DNA of 64,000 nt from Diospyros lotus (GCF_014633365.1 NC_068346.1:17753030-17817029), one strand, 5' to 3'. Positions 49,611-62,257 are shown, counted from the first letter of the stretch. Translations and numbers: made by a program. The notes: a model not told the origin generated them from the sequence alone.

Positions 49611-52269
49611 TGTAACACCCCGCTTTTTCTAAGCGTGCATTAACGCAAGATTTTGGGAATAATTTTTTTTTTTTCAACATCATACACACAACATAAGTCT
49701 CTCGATATACATACCCTCATCATAATCATTTCCCGACAATCCCGATTATACCTTCTCAGCATATTAAATTTAAAAAAATAATAGACTAAGACAGGTAATA
49801 TCAATCACATCAGCAAAAGCAAGATCGAAACCTCAATGATATATAATCGACAAATTCCTTTTATAGTCAAATAACCAAATCAATGTTTCACATGAAAATA
49901 TCAAAATATAACATAACCTCTGAACATAGTAATCATAGACAGAGACCTATGAAAACTAAATATAGCGGCTACATCTCGATCACGTCTTTTCCTTTAGCGC
50001 CGCTGCTTTCACCTGGAACATTTGAATATTCCAGAGACATAGTCCAAATTAGATGTTGAATCATCTAAGTGAGAGTTTAAAAACATTTTCATGATATATG
50101 CAAGATCATGAAAAAAACTGACATATCCCGACACACCCCAGACCAAGAGAATCTCATACAGCGCTTAACCCATACCACGGGGAAATAACAAATCTCTCTA
50201 GAGGCAACCATACCACACTGACATATTGGCATAACACAACCCTAGCTTAAGAGGGGCAACATCAATGCATGAACTCAGGAATCACCCCATCACATTACGT
50301 TTCCACTCAAAGGCATTCTGGGTCTCATTAACACAAACCCTAGCCACCAGATGATCAACATTATCCCTGGGAATCCACATTCACCTTGGAAACCATGTTG
50401 TCACTCAAAGGAACCTGGGGTGGTGTCCACTCTCAACCCTACCACCTGAGTTGACCCAGGGTGGTGTACACTCTCAGCCTCGCCACTTTTGACTCGCAAA
50501 GGTGGTGTCCACTCTCAGCCCCTGTCATAGGTGGGCATTGATCCTTAACACGTTTCTCTAGTGCTATCACTCAAGTGCCGTAACACGGGTTGACATCTTG
50601 ATATCCCACATGAATAACACAGAAGATATGCCAACGCCATAACCACAACATATATCAAAGAATTACGAACAACATTTCAATGCACATGCAAAAACATTTT
50701 GGATAAACCATCCATGTGAAATCAACCGATCACGGGTCAACCATTTGTATGCAACAAAATCGAGTATAGGGTCGTACCACCCATAATAAATCAAGAGTGA
50801 TCAAAATAACAAGAATATGCACAAGAATTGGATTGAAAAACTCACCTCGAACGTATTCGAAATGCCTTGATCTACGTGCATTATCTCGATTTGCGTGCCA
50901 AATCACAACACCCGAACTTATACTCAACCTCAAACCACAACACTCCCTAAACACCATATTTAATTAAAGGAGAATCAAAATTCATTTTTCTCAATTTTTC
51001 CATAATTTTCTCTATTTTTCTCCTAATTTTCATCTCGATAATTCCAAAATAATTATCTTCTCAAACATTTTTCCAAATTTTTCAACATGATAATTCCTAA
51101 AATAAATTTAAAAAAATATAGAAGCAAAATACCAAATTTTCCCTTGGTCCACGCGCCCTCACGCGCCAAGCGAGTGTCTGCGCATGATGTGTGGCGTGTG
51201 CAGCTCACGCGCCATCTTCTTCTCCGATTTCCAGCCGCCGACAACGGCTCTAATAGTCGATTTGAGGGTACCCCCTTGAAGCTCTCAACCAGTCAATCAA
51301 GATAGCACCAACCTTCGACCGAAAGCACACCAGAAAAGCCCTCGATCAGGCAATTGCAGGCGCAACGTGGCGGTCCGCCTCATCTTTCCGGTCAAGCTCC
51401 AAAACCCACTCAAAACCACTCATTTGCTCACCAAATTTTCCAGGATTGATCCTTGATCCCTCGAGAACAAAATCCCTCTATCCTTTGCCTTCGATTCACT
51501 CCCAAACATGAGCAATTTTTTGCTCTAAAATTGGCCAAAAACCATTGCTATTTATAGGCCAAATTCGACCCCCATGTGGCCAATCACCGGCTATAGCTCC
51601 TCCCAGATGCCTCTTGGACCATCCTTGGCCATGCCCTAACAGATTTGGCTGCCATTTCTCTGAATTTTCATGCCAAGCTTGTGGCCAGATCGGCCATGCC
51701 TGTGCAGGTTTTTGAAAATTACACTTTAGCCCCCCTTAAAACTTTCTTTTGCATTTTGGCCCTTATCCTCAAGCCCCTGAATTATCCAACTATTCCACTA
51801 AGCCCCATAAGATCTAATCCCTTTATTCCACCCTCGAAGACTCAGAAAAACCATCGTTTTGACCTCTCTCAGCCAAAATTAATAAATTACACTTAGGCCT
51901 GATTATACGTAGGGTCGTATGCTGACCAAAAATCCTTTTGTTTCTTCTCAAAACCACTTAAGGGTTGTTTCTTATATTTAATATAGCCCTACTCGGGGTC
52001 TCATTGACTTCCCGGGAATCCCTTACCATCATTCGATTTCTCAACCTGAATCCTAGTTGTACCGAAAATCGTTTCAGATCCGATTTCTTTCTATGCCATA
52101 AATCTTATCTTGGGACACTCGTTACTGATGTACCATTTTCTTTAGGCATCTAAGCCCCGGGGTACTCCCTGCAATCGATTCGGCGATTATTTTTACTATC
52201 AAGTCATTTTTCGGTATTTTAAACTCATCTAAATTACATGGCAACTTCACGAAGATATGGGGTATTACA
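49611..52269 (-). repeat. Solo LTR, family B, inverted relative to its host
   Basis: Plus strand TGTAACACCCCG...GGGGTATTACA, 2659 bp, flanked by AGCCA on both sides (49606-49610 and 52270-52274), a perfect 5-bp duplication. TATA-type box at 51549-51556 on the minus strand. It is the same family as the host LTR it landed in but in the opposite direction. Inside, a short unit 'gtggtgtccactctcagcc' repeats three times (about 50411-50520). Confidence 0.92.
50409..50525. repeat. Three-copy 'gtggtgtccactctcagcc' repeat
   Basis: Three related units at about 50411, 50462 and 50502 within the inverted solo LTR. The host LTR has two reverse-complement counterparts at about 53552-53610, so the repeat is a family feature whose copy number varies. 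Confidence 0.7.
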
Positions 52270-52524
52270 AGCCACCTGCCGATGTCGGGAGTATCGCCCA
52301 AGGGGTAAAGAAGGTGAATCGATTGGTGGTGGCCATTAGTCGAGATCGGTCGTGATAGGATGAAAATTAATGGCGGAAGTGATTAGAAAATTTAGTCGGT
52401 AAGTCATGGCATTTTTATCATGATTCAAGGCTACGAGATCCACTTAGTGGCTAGATTTGAGACCTAGGATTCTTGGTGACCAAGTCTTGGTTAGTGATTT
52501 GCCGAACGATGGTTGGGTTTCACC

Positions 52525-52532
52525 TATAAATA
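52525..52532 (+). promoter_or_regulatory. TATA box of the host solo LTR
   Basis: TATAAATA in the context 'cacctataaataggtcg', at the position equivalent to the TATA boxes of the other family B LTRs. Confidence 0.6.
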
Positions 52533-54429
52533 GGTCGAGGGTTTCAAGGTTTTGGGGCATCAAATCCAAGCGTTTGAGAGTGTTTTTGCGAGATTGGTTA
52601 GAGTTCCTTGTATCAAGATGAGAGATTTTGGAAAGTTTGAAGAGTTTTGGAGTGAAATCGAGTGAGATATAAGGCTTGGATGGAAATCGAAGCTTTAAAT
52701 GGAAGATCAAGGGCCTTTCGATTGGGGTTTCAAGTACCAATGGCACCAACATGATCAACTTGAGGAAAAGAACAAGTTAGGAGGAAAAACCAGCAATCGC
52801 CGACGGCCAGAGCTAGAGAAGACTACTGGCGCGTGAAGTGCACTCGCTGGATACGTGAGAAGCAGGTGAGGGTGCGTAAGACATAGGTATTTTTTGAAAA
52901 TATTTTTATTATTTTTAGAAAAATATTTTATGTATTATGGTGGAGAAAAATTTGGGAAAATGCTTGAAGAAGTATTTATTTTGGAATTACTGAGGAAAAA
53001 ATGGAGAGAAAATAAAGTAAAATTAGAAAATATATATATTGATATTCCTTCGAATGAATATGATGTTTAGGGATCATTGAGGATCAAAATTGAGTAATAG
53101 TATGATTATTTGAGGATTGACACGAAAATCGAGGTTAGGCACGAGAATCAGGATATTCTAAGATACGTTCGAGGTGAGTGGTTTAACCCTATGCTTAATT
53201 TGTTTTCATGCAAGTGGTTTTCGACATGTGAATGGTTGGTTTCAAGTGTGTGGTTTTACTATCAAAACTTGGTCTCAAGTGAGTGATTCAACCCAAAACT
53301 TGACTTATTTTATACAAATGGTTTGACCTGTGATAGGTTGATTTCATATGGATGGTTTATCCAAAATGTTTATTTACATGTGCATTGAAATGTTGATTTA
53401 TATGATGCATAAATCATGGTATGTGATAGTGGCATTGACATGTTTATGTGTTGTCCATGTGGGATGTGGGATGACAACCTGGGGTGTGACCATTAAGATA
53501 GCACTCAGGATGCGTTACAAGGATTATTGTCCACTTATGGTAGGGGCAAAGAGTGGACACCACCCTGGATGGTCCATAAGTGGCGAGGCTGAGAGTGGAC
53601 ACCACTCAGAATCCTTTGAGCGATATCATTGTTTTTTAGGAGAACGTTGCATTCTCAGGGTTAGTGTGATGTCATCTAGAATGCTTTTGAGTGGGAACGT
53701 AATCCCTAACATGATAGTAGGGTGATACCCCGAGTTCGTGCATTGATGTTGACCCTTCAAAGTCGGAAGTGGTAATGATGGTTCCCGTTGTGTTAGGGAG
53801 ATGCGTTGATGTTGCTCTTCTTAAGCTAGGTATGTGTTATGCCAATGTGACAATGTGGTTATGTTTCCTTTAGAGAGATTTCTCTTTTCCCGTGGTATGG
53901 GTTAAGCGTTGTATGGGATTCTCTTAGACTGGGACATGTCAGGATATGTCAGTTTGTTCATGGTCTTGCATATATTCATGAAAATGTTTTTGAACCTTTA
54001 CTTAGATGATTTAGCATTTAATTTGGATTATGTCCCCGGAATATTCAAACGTTCCAGATGAAAGCAGCAGCGCCAAGGAAAAAGAGGTTATCGAGATGTA
54101 GTCGTTATCTATATATTAGATCCAGTAGGTCTTTGATTATGTGCGAGATATTCAGTTGTTATGTATTTTGTTTTGAAGATATCATGTTAAACAATGGTAC
54201 GGTCTCTATGTTATGAATAAAGAAATTACAATTATGTATCATTTGAGATTTCGATCTTGCTTCCGCATATGTGATGATATTACCGTCTTAGCTTATTGAT
54301 TATTAAGTTTGATATGCTAAGAAGATAGAATATGATTGTTGGGGAATGATTTATGTTAAGTGTATGTTAGAAAAAAATATTCCTGAAATCTCGGGTTAAT
54401 GCCACGCTTGGGAAAAACGGGGTGTTACA

Positions 54430-55660
54430 CTAAGCCTTTGGAATAATTTCGATTCCCCAGTATGATCCGATGCCATGTCACGAGACCAATCTAGATCCCT
54501 TGTTGTAGTCCGGTGCTAAGCCCTTTGGGTTAACCTAGACTCCTTGTGAGGATCTGCTGCTAAGTCTCCTGACAAACTTGGATGTCTGGTTATAATTTGG
54601 CACAAAGCCCTTAGGCAAACCTAGATTCTCTGAGGTGACCAACCTTCGGGGTAAGAGACAACTTATTTACGTGCCACCTTGCAGTAATCTGGTGCCAAGC
54701 CTATAAACTAACCAGGATTCCCCGTCATGATCCAGTGCCATGTCACGAGACTAACCTATATCCCTTGTCATAGTCTGGTGCCAAGCCCCTTAGGCTATCC
54801 TAGACTCCTTGCGAGGATCCAACGCTAAGTCTCCTAACAAACCTAGATCCCTAGTTAAAATCTAAAGCCAAGCCCCTAGGCAAACCCAGATTCTCTAAGG
54901 TGGCCAAATCTAAGAAAAACTTGTTTACGCACCCCTCATATTCTAGTGGACATAGGCAAACTATAAGTCGATCCATGTAAAATATCTTGTGCAATATGAC
55001 TATTTGTGAATTCTTATGTAGGTATCACGACTATTTAGAAGGGCTGCGCTATAAGTTACCCTGGCAGTTTACAAATGGGCTATACCACTAATTCACCCCT
55101 GATGGGAGAGTCACCCAGTAGCAATCTAGTGCTACGTCTATGGACTAACCTGAACTCTATGTTGTGTTCCGATGCTATGCCATGAGACTAATGTGGATCC
55201 CTTGTTGAAGTCCAATGCTAAGCCTATGGGCTAACCTTAACTCCTTGGTAGATCTAGAGCCAAGTCTCTAGGCGAACTTGGGCACTTAGTAGAAATCCAA
55301 TGCAAAGCCCCTAGAAAAACCTAGATTCTCTTATGTGAGCAAACTTGGGAAGATAGAGCAAAGAGTGAGGCCTTGATATGGCAAGCTACCTTTAAACCAA
55401 TTGGCTAACCTGAATTCCCTGTTGTAATCTAGCGCCATGCCTGTAGACTAACCTAGATCCCTTGCCTGAGTTTAGTGCTAAGCCTTCAGGCTAACCTTGA
55501 CTCTTGGGTAGATCTGATGCAAAGCCAACTCAATGGAAACCTAATTGCTAGAAAACCTGTTAACTAAACACAGATTCACTGTTAAGATCCGGTGCCACTT
55601 AGACACCCAGTTGAAATCTGGCACGAAGCTAACCCAGTAGAGGCCAGATTATCAAAAAAC
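54430..55660 (+). repeat. 44-bp tandem array, right part, with group structure
   Basis: Continues the array cut at 37803. Units of about 43-46 bp carry 'ggtgctaagcc' and 'aacctagattcc' words. Groups of about five units end in an 'agattctctgaggtgacc'-type junction (about 54624, 54888 and 55321), followed by 30-60 bases of spacer ending 'acttatttacg' or 'cttgtttacg'. Towards 55600 the units become irregular. Confidence 0.85.
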
Positions 55661-55813
55661 CCCATAGCTCACATTACAAGTCCTCATCATGGGTTGTGCT
55701 TGGATCCCACTATCTTCTACTAAGATGAAGACTGGATATACCCTCAAATAGTTGGTCCTTATATATCTGGAAGATACTACGCAGCGGTAACATATCCACA
55801 ACAAGATATTAAG
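55661..55813. other. Short flank between array and CACTA-like element
   Basis: Nothing recognised. The last bases before the element are AAG. Confidence 0.4.
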
Positions 55814-57397
55814 CACTACAAAAAAAAATTGATTTTTTGCGGGGATTTTTTAAATCGCCGCAAAACATGGCATTTTGCAGCGGTTTGTAAACTGCTGCAA
55901 AATACGTTTTTAGCGACGGTTTTTTTAACATTTTGCGGTAGCTTTCAAAAAATCGTCGCTAAATTTAGAAAATAATTAAATAAATAAAAAATTAAATTAA
56001 ATTTAGTGACAATTTTTGAGAAACTGCTGCTAAATTAAAAAATAATTAAAATTGAAATACATTTGCAGCAGTTTTGAAAAACTGTCGCAAAATTGACTAA
56101 ATATTGAATTTAGTGGCGATTTTTGAGAAACAACCACTAAATTAATAAATAATTAAATTATTTAAAATTAAAATTAAATTAACATTTGTGGCTGTTTTAA
56201 AAACCGCCACAAAATTCAATAAAAAATTTAATTTAGCGGCGATTTTTCAAAACTACCGCTAAATTCAAAAATAATTAAATAATTTAAAATTAAAATTAAA
56301 TTAATATTTGCGACAGTTTCTCAAAATTGCTACAAAATTCATTAAAAATTGAATTTAGTCAGAAACTGCCGCTAAATTCAAAAATAATTAAATAATTTAA
56401 AATTAAAATTAAATTAACATTTGCGACAGTTTTGCAAAACCGTCGCAAAATTCATGAAAAATTTGAATTTTACTTAAAAAATAATTAAAAATTAAATTAA
56501 TAAAAATAAATATAAAATCTTAAAAAGAAATTTAAAATTTAATTTAAATTAATTGCAAAATTAATTAAAAATTTTAATTTAAAAAAATAAAAATAAATTT
56601 AACAAAATTTTAATATATAAAATTTTAATAATTTTAAAAAATATATAAAATATTTTTTATTTTTTAATCAATTAATTAATTTAATTTAATTCAATTAATT
56701 TATTTTTATTTTATTCCTTTATTATTTTAAAAAAATTAATTAATTAATATTTTTTAATTTATATTAACAAATATAAACTATAATTCTGGAAAATAATGGT
56801 TGTATTGGTATATAGTTTATATACGCGGTTATATAATAAAAGGGCTTGGTAGATCAGACGGTTTTGCACGCGCAAGCGCATAGGAGAGGTCACGAGTTCG
56901 AAATTAGGGAAAGGAATGATGAAAATTTAATTTCTAGCATCGCCACGTGGCTGGGCAGGTCCAAGTGGCTAGGTATGCACATGTCTGGGCGCGTGCGGGT
57001 TGGCCATGGGAGAAATTAAATTTTTTATTTTCTTTTAATTTTTGCGGCGATTCTAAGAACCATCGCTAAAATTAAAAATTTTAATTTTCTTTTAATTTTT
57101 GCGGCAGTTCTAAACACCGCCGTTAAAATTAAAAATTTTAATTTTTTTAAATTTTTACAGCGATTTTTGAACCGCTGTTAAATATTTTAAAAACCGCCGC
57201 TAAATCACTAATTTTGCTGTAGTTTAAAATCCGCTGCAAAAAATATGATTTGCAGCGGTTATTCCAGCAGTTGGTCAAAACCGCCACTAAATGTTCTACG
57301 ACAGCTGATTTAGCAGCGATTTTCAAAACCGTCGCTAAATTACTTAGCAGCAAAAAAAAAAAAAAAACCACTGCTAAATGCTAGTTTTTTTGTAGGG
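55814..57397. mobile_element. Non-autonomous CACTA-like element
   Basis: Begins CACTACAAAAAAA and ends TTTTTTTGTAGGG, the CACTA-type terminal inverted repeat with one terminal change (GTAGTG to GTAGGG). The 3-bp flanks are AAG and AAT, so the target duplication is imperfect. The left part (55850-56460) and right part (57040-57370) are filled with subterminal modules of the form GCGGCGGTTTT / AAAACCGCCGC in both directions. The middle is AT-rich and non-coding, apart from a GC-rich patch at about 56840-57010. No transposase is present, so it must depend on an autonomous relative. Confidence 0.75.
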
Positions 57398-59739
57398 AAT
57401 ATCCGATGTCTTTCTTAGAGCGCTCACCCAATACTCTTGAAACAGATAGGATCTGCTTGACTCTAGGGGGCTAAGCCATGCTCTAACCCTACGCTAAACT
57501 CCGCCTAGCCTATGGCCTTACCCGCGACCTGATGTGAGTAACTTTACCTTGGAACCACTCCATGATTAGAATAGAGGCGTACCTAGACTAAGCATTTGTT
57601 TATCATAATACTTTGGCTCTAAGGATCCCTCATGTTTAAAACCCATTGAGCTGGTTAGGTTAGAGATGGCCACACCATGATCCGCTATGATAGCCTGGTG
57701 AAAGGCTAAGGGATAGTATGGATAGCATTGGTGATTTTCCACAATTAGTCATCACTATCCTAGCATCCCAACTAGTGGTGTCCGATTCGAGGTACACAAA
57801 GGGCTCTTCTTTACTTGCTATATCATTCACTTTAGCATGTATACGTCAAACTATATTGGCCTGCTTGAGTTGAGAATTCCAGCCACTAACTCCATGATTG
57901 AGAAACCAGATGCTAGCTAATAGAGCAAGAAAAAATCTTTAGCTAGTGAATGGCAGATTACTCTCGCAAAGGATAAGGTACTGTACCAACCAATCTAGTC
58001 TTTCCATATTTAATCTCTTGACTAACATGGTTGGAAGATCTAAGGGAACGTGCGAGAACATTATCAGGTACCATTACTTGTCGTAATTGTTTTACACCTG
58101 GTACATGCATCCCTACTTATTTACTAATACATAACGTGAGACACAAATTAGTAGCGTATGTTGCAAGAAAATCAAAAACATTACAGACACAAGAAAAACT
58201 GTATTACTCCTTTTGTTTCTTTAAAACAATTACATCTGAGAATAGAAACTACATACAAAATATTTGATGAAAATCATAAGAACAAGGTCCAATGTAACAT
58301 TCCACATCGAGCGATAGGAAAGACTGAATCAACTTACCCTGATGGGCCTACTCGAACTTCTCAGGGGTCACCTATCATTGAGCTACCCTAGCTCAAGCAC
58401 GCTTAATCCAAAAGTTCTTTATCCACATTCAGTCCAAAAAGTATTCAGCTGGTGTTGTTTCCTTCCTTACTATCCTCGATATATATACTAGCTTCTCTAG
58501 AGTCCCTTCTTAGACCTGACTTTGGGCTCTCAAGGTATTACACTGAATATATTGACAGTCGAGGTGAGGCACCTGGCTATTATAGAAGCCAAACCCATAG
58601 CTCCGATTAGAGTGCCCATGTGGCCTTCCTCTAACTCTCTTGAATTACCATCTTCTACCTCCTAGACTACCCCTATGATACCCAAAGAGATACTATTCTC
58701 TCGAGCACATACCAAGTCTGCGACCTAGGGAGGTAGATAATATCATTCCTCATCCTCAAGTAGGTACTCGTTAGAAATCCCAAAGGCTAAAGTCATATAG
58801 ATGCTAATCCAAAACATTGAGGGAAGTTACCTTGGACAAATACATCATCTCAGGATAAGTCTCACCGAGACACTTCGATCTCAAGAAAACCTAGCTTAAA
58901 TAAAGCCCAAACCTAATGAAACCACTTGTGTAGACTTCTTCACACCCTAAAAACATTCCCTAGAAAATCTGTTGCCCATAACAGCCCTTGAGCACTCAAC
59001 TCTCTATGTTTATGCCCTTGCTCGCACCCAATCTTATCGGAGTCCTGATATTTCTGGCTCTTTAACCACTTGGTTATTTTCCTAGTGCTACATCACAAAT
59101 AAAGCTTATATTTCCTCAAGATCCTTTTATCATGCCTTAAGAGGCACGCTAGTGTCCTTCCCTGAATGGATCATTCATTGTTTTTGACACCTTAAGTTGT
59201 GTTTTCAAATATTTCACTGTCAACTCGAAGCATTAAGCACTACTCTCGTGCAACTGCCCATCCTAACTTTAGTGAAGGATCTCATTTTTGAGTCAGTGCA
59301 AAGCCATAAATCCTAGAAAAAAATTGGGTTGTCTATCAAAGCCAAGTGGACAAGCAAGAATGGCATGCTCTTCTCTTCAACTTAAAAGTCAAAGTAAAGA
59401 GTAGGGAGCTATTGTTGTGCTATGGAATTTGTCAAGTGTCCATCTAGGGATATTTTTAATAAATAAATATAAGTAGGCATGCTTTTAATGAGTAAAACCA
59501 AGTGGGCATAATTTTTCCAATAATAGTTCTGAATAAATAATGGTTAATGAATATTATTAATAATGATAGCAAATTGGTGCAAGGGTAAATTTGTACAACG
59601 GAAAAGTGGCAAGACATATACTATAAATGACATTTAAGTAAACAGTAGAGAAAAGGGAGGGAACAACGAACAATAAAGGAAAACGAAAATGAAGCAGCAG
59701 TGTTTCGTTTCAGAAGTAGCAAGCTTCTTTCTAAATCCC
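57398..59739. other. Non-coding debris
   Basis: No supportable gene. 57400-57900 resembles the region left of the CACTA-like element in style and may be the rest of the Tat-like relic. Around 58290-58420 a block 'tgtaacattccacatcgag...cacctatcattgagctacc' looks like an LTR-type repeat end (inference). ORFs here are short and featureless. Confidence 0.35.
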
Positions 59740-60279
59740 TGTAAATTATTCCCAGAATGCACCTTCTTCTCGAATTCTCATTCTCTCTGAACTCACATTC
59801 TTTTCAAAGAGACTTTCTTCCTAGAAGCTACTTTCTTCCCGGACAACTTCTTCTCGGAATAATGGCAGTGCTCTCCCCAGATATGGCTGGTTTTCTTCCC
59901 TGAATGAGGCTAATTTTCTTCCCGAAATAAGGATGATTTCTGCCCAAAATATTGTTGATTTTCTCCCAGGAACATTTCTGAATTCTTCTCGGAATGTTGC
60001 TAGATTTCTTCCCGAATTTTATTTTCTTTCGGAATGCTAAAAGTTCATCCCGAATGCTGTATTTTCTTTCAGGAATGCTGGAAGTTCTTTCTAAAATGAT
60101 GGGCATTCTTCCCAAATGCTATATTTTCTTTCTGGAATGTTGGAAGCTCTCCCATAATGCTAGAAGTTTTTCCTCAAAGTTGGATTGTGTCCCTAAAATG
60201 TTGAAACTTCTCTCTGGAACACTGAAACTTCTTCCCAAAAGACTCTTCTCCTCCTTCCCGAGAGAGCTCCATTTTCTTT
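59740..60279. repeat. Short-period imperfect array (TTCTTCCCGAATGnTG)
   Basis: About twenty imperfect units of roughly 20-26 bp built on 'ttttcttcccgaatgctgg'. The array stops where the CACTA-like end starts at 60280. The opposite-strand open frames here (59828-60115, 59994-60317) are by-products of the repeat. Confidence 0.75.
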
Positions 60280-60480
60280 CACTACAACAAAAACAGGTAT
60301 TAACGACCAAAAATTAGCGACGACATTAGTTTTGGTCATTAATGTAGTACTATTAACGACTAAATATAAATCCTGTCGTTATAAGATAACTTTTAACGAC
60401 AGGTAAAATAAGTCATCGTTAATATACCATTTTCTCGTTGTTAATGACTAAATTTTTTAATTCGAACCATAAAATAATAA
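60280..60480. mobile_element. CACTA-like left end
   Basis: CACTACAACAAAAACAGG starts a segment with repeated 'ttaacgac' and 'gtcgttaa' words in both directions (60300-60450), the usual look of CACTA subterminal regions. No matching right end (TTGTAGTG) was found before 64000, so the element either extends past the window or is truncated. Confidence 0.6.
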
Positions 60481-62230
60481 AAAAAACTATTAAAATTTAA
60501 TTAACACTTATATAAGTAATTCTTAATATAATTATATTTTTTATAAATGCACAAATATAATTATTAAACTATAATAATTGAGCATTAGTTATTTATTGAT
60601 AATATAATATATTAAAAAAACATAAACATATTAAAAAGAATACATGAATATATTAAAAAGAACATATAACATATTATTTTTAATTAAATTATTAAATATT
60701 AAAAAAACAAATAAATTGAAGAGCCGGGAATCCCCCGCCTCTTTCCTGGCCAAAATCCCCCCTTCCCCAAAAATCCCCAAGTGCCCAATCCTCCCCCAAA
60801 TCCCTAAGTCCTCATCTCTGGCTCTTAGCTCGCCCTCACCTCTCGCCCTCGCTCTTGTGTCTCACTCGTTGCCTCGCCCTCACCTCTCACCCTAGCTCGC
60901 TGCTCGTTCTTTAGCTAATGTGGCATTTATTTTGGATTATATTGCCCACACATATTAATAAATATTATGCATGTGTGGGTAATTATTTATAAATGTACTC
61001 ACATATAATTATAAATATTATATATGTGTGGGTATCTATAATTTTATACTTAAATTATAAAACTAATTTATTTAATTTTATTTTATTTACAAATACAAAT
61101 AATAAACCTAAAACTAAATCTCTACACTAAAATATAATATATTATGAATAATATATTATATTTTATTCATAATATAATATTACAAAATTATAAACATATT
61201 AAAAAGAATATAATATATTAAACTAATTTATTATAATTATTAGATTTATAATATAATTACATTTTAAATAAATATTAGTTTGATGTAATAATTTAAATAA
61301 TTTTATTATCATATTTTAGATTATTATCATAAATTATTATTTAAATTATTTAATAATTATCGTAATTTAAATTATTTTATCAGTTATCATAATTATAAAT
61401 TATTTTATTTTTATATAATAACAAAAAATTAAAAAAAAAACCAAAAATAATGGCGGGAGATGCCCCGCCTCTTTCTTTCCAGCAAACCCTAAAGCCCCCA
61501 AATCCCCAAACCCTAACTTACTCAGTTGGAAAAATCGAGCAAGCGAGCGAGAGAGAGAGAGAGAGAGAGACATTTACATCGACTTTTGAGCATGGCTTCT
61601 CTGGCAGTCAGCATCTATTTTTCTTCTTCTGCTGTGTTTTTCTGTGCTGGTGTATTTTTCTATTTTGCTGTGTTTTTTTTGTTTCGTTTTGTTGTTCTGT
61701 TCTTCTGTGTTTTTTTGTATTTTTCTATTCTGCTAGCAACATCTTTTCTATTTTTATTGATTTGTTGTGTTAATTTCTTGCGATTTTTATCATGCATCAA
61801 TTTACTGCCTAATGTCATCCATTAACTAATTGTCACTATGCAATTATTTCATTTTCTATAATGCTGATACTACTTCCAGACTTTCATGCATCTTGCTCAT
61901 AATAAACTAATGTCTAAGTAAAAGAGGAAACATATATTGTATACTTTGGCTGAACCATTGGGGGAGAGGGGAGTTGGAGGAGCGGGTTGATCTCTACGGA
62001 CCCAGAGTAAAAAAGGAAACATCCAATTATTGCAAGAGCTTACCTCGTAATTATTCTTTTGAGGTGAAAAAACACTTAACTATATATCATAGGATAGTTC
62101 GGTTGGTTTCTATAATCTTTCCTTGTATTCTTTTGTTAATATGTATTACATCCTTTTAGTCTTTTTGCAATTCTATATCATGTTGACTAATATTAACTGT
62201 CGTGGCTATGAGCTCTCTGTTTTAACATTT
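60481..62230. other. AT-rich sequence with two gene-start-like GC patches
   Basis: AT-rich and non-coding, apart from two patches, 60718-60900 and 61450-61610, that share 'cccgcctctttc' followed by runs of 'cccaaatcccc'. They look like duplicated 5' ends of a gene (transit-peptide or UTR style). A (GA)n tract is at 61546-61570. 61610-61800 is T-rich, low-complexity sequence. No function can be assigned. Confidence 0.4.
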
Positions 62231-62257
62231 ATTAACAAACTGTTTTCCTGCAAGGTT

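Larger units (their letters stand above)
37804..54429 (+). mobile_element. Host solo LTR (family B) with nested insertions
   Basis: Begins TGTAATACCCC at 37804 and ends GGGGTGTTACA at 54429, flanked by CTAAA (37799-37803) and CTAAG (54430-54434), a 5-bp duplication with one change. Its own sequence is in three pieces: 37804-38184, about 49395-49610 and 52275-54429, roughly 2.75 kb, the size of the other family B LTRs. It has a TATA box at 52525-52532 and no coding region, so it is a solo LTR. Two later elements sit inside it. The ORF at 53348-53725 is LTR sequence. Confidence 0.85.

Noticed and set aside
53348..53725. 125-codon plus-strand ORF
   Set aside because: LTR sequence of the host solo LTR; the equivalent stretch in the inverted solo LTR is not open.
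59828..60317. ORFs on both strands with Phe/Leu/Ser or Arg/Ile-rich repeats
   Set aside because: Open only because the underlying 20-26-bp DNA repeat lacks stops in those frames.
61450..61825. Two overlapping ORFs of about 100 codons with hydrophobic stretches
   Set aside because: The hydrophobic part comes from T-rich low-complexity DNA. The ATG context may belong to a captured 5' exon, but no family is recognisable.
61974..62159. Possible similarity of LPRNYSFEV to diphthamide synthesis protein DPH1
   Set aside because: Only a short partial match and no further DPH1 motif nearby.
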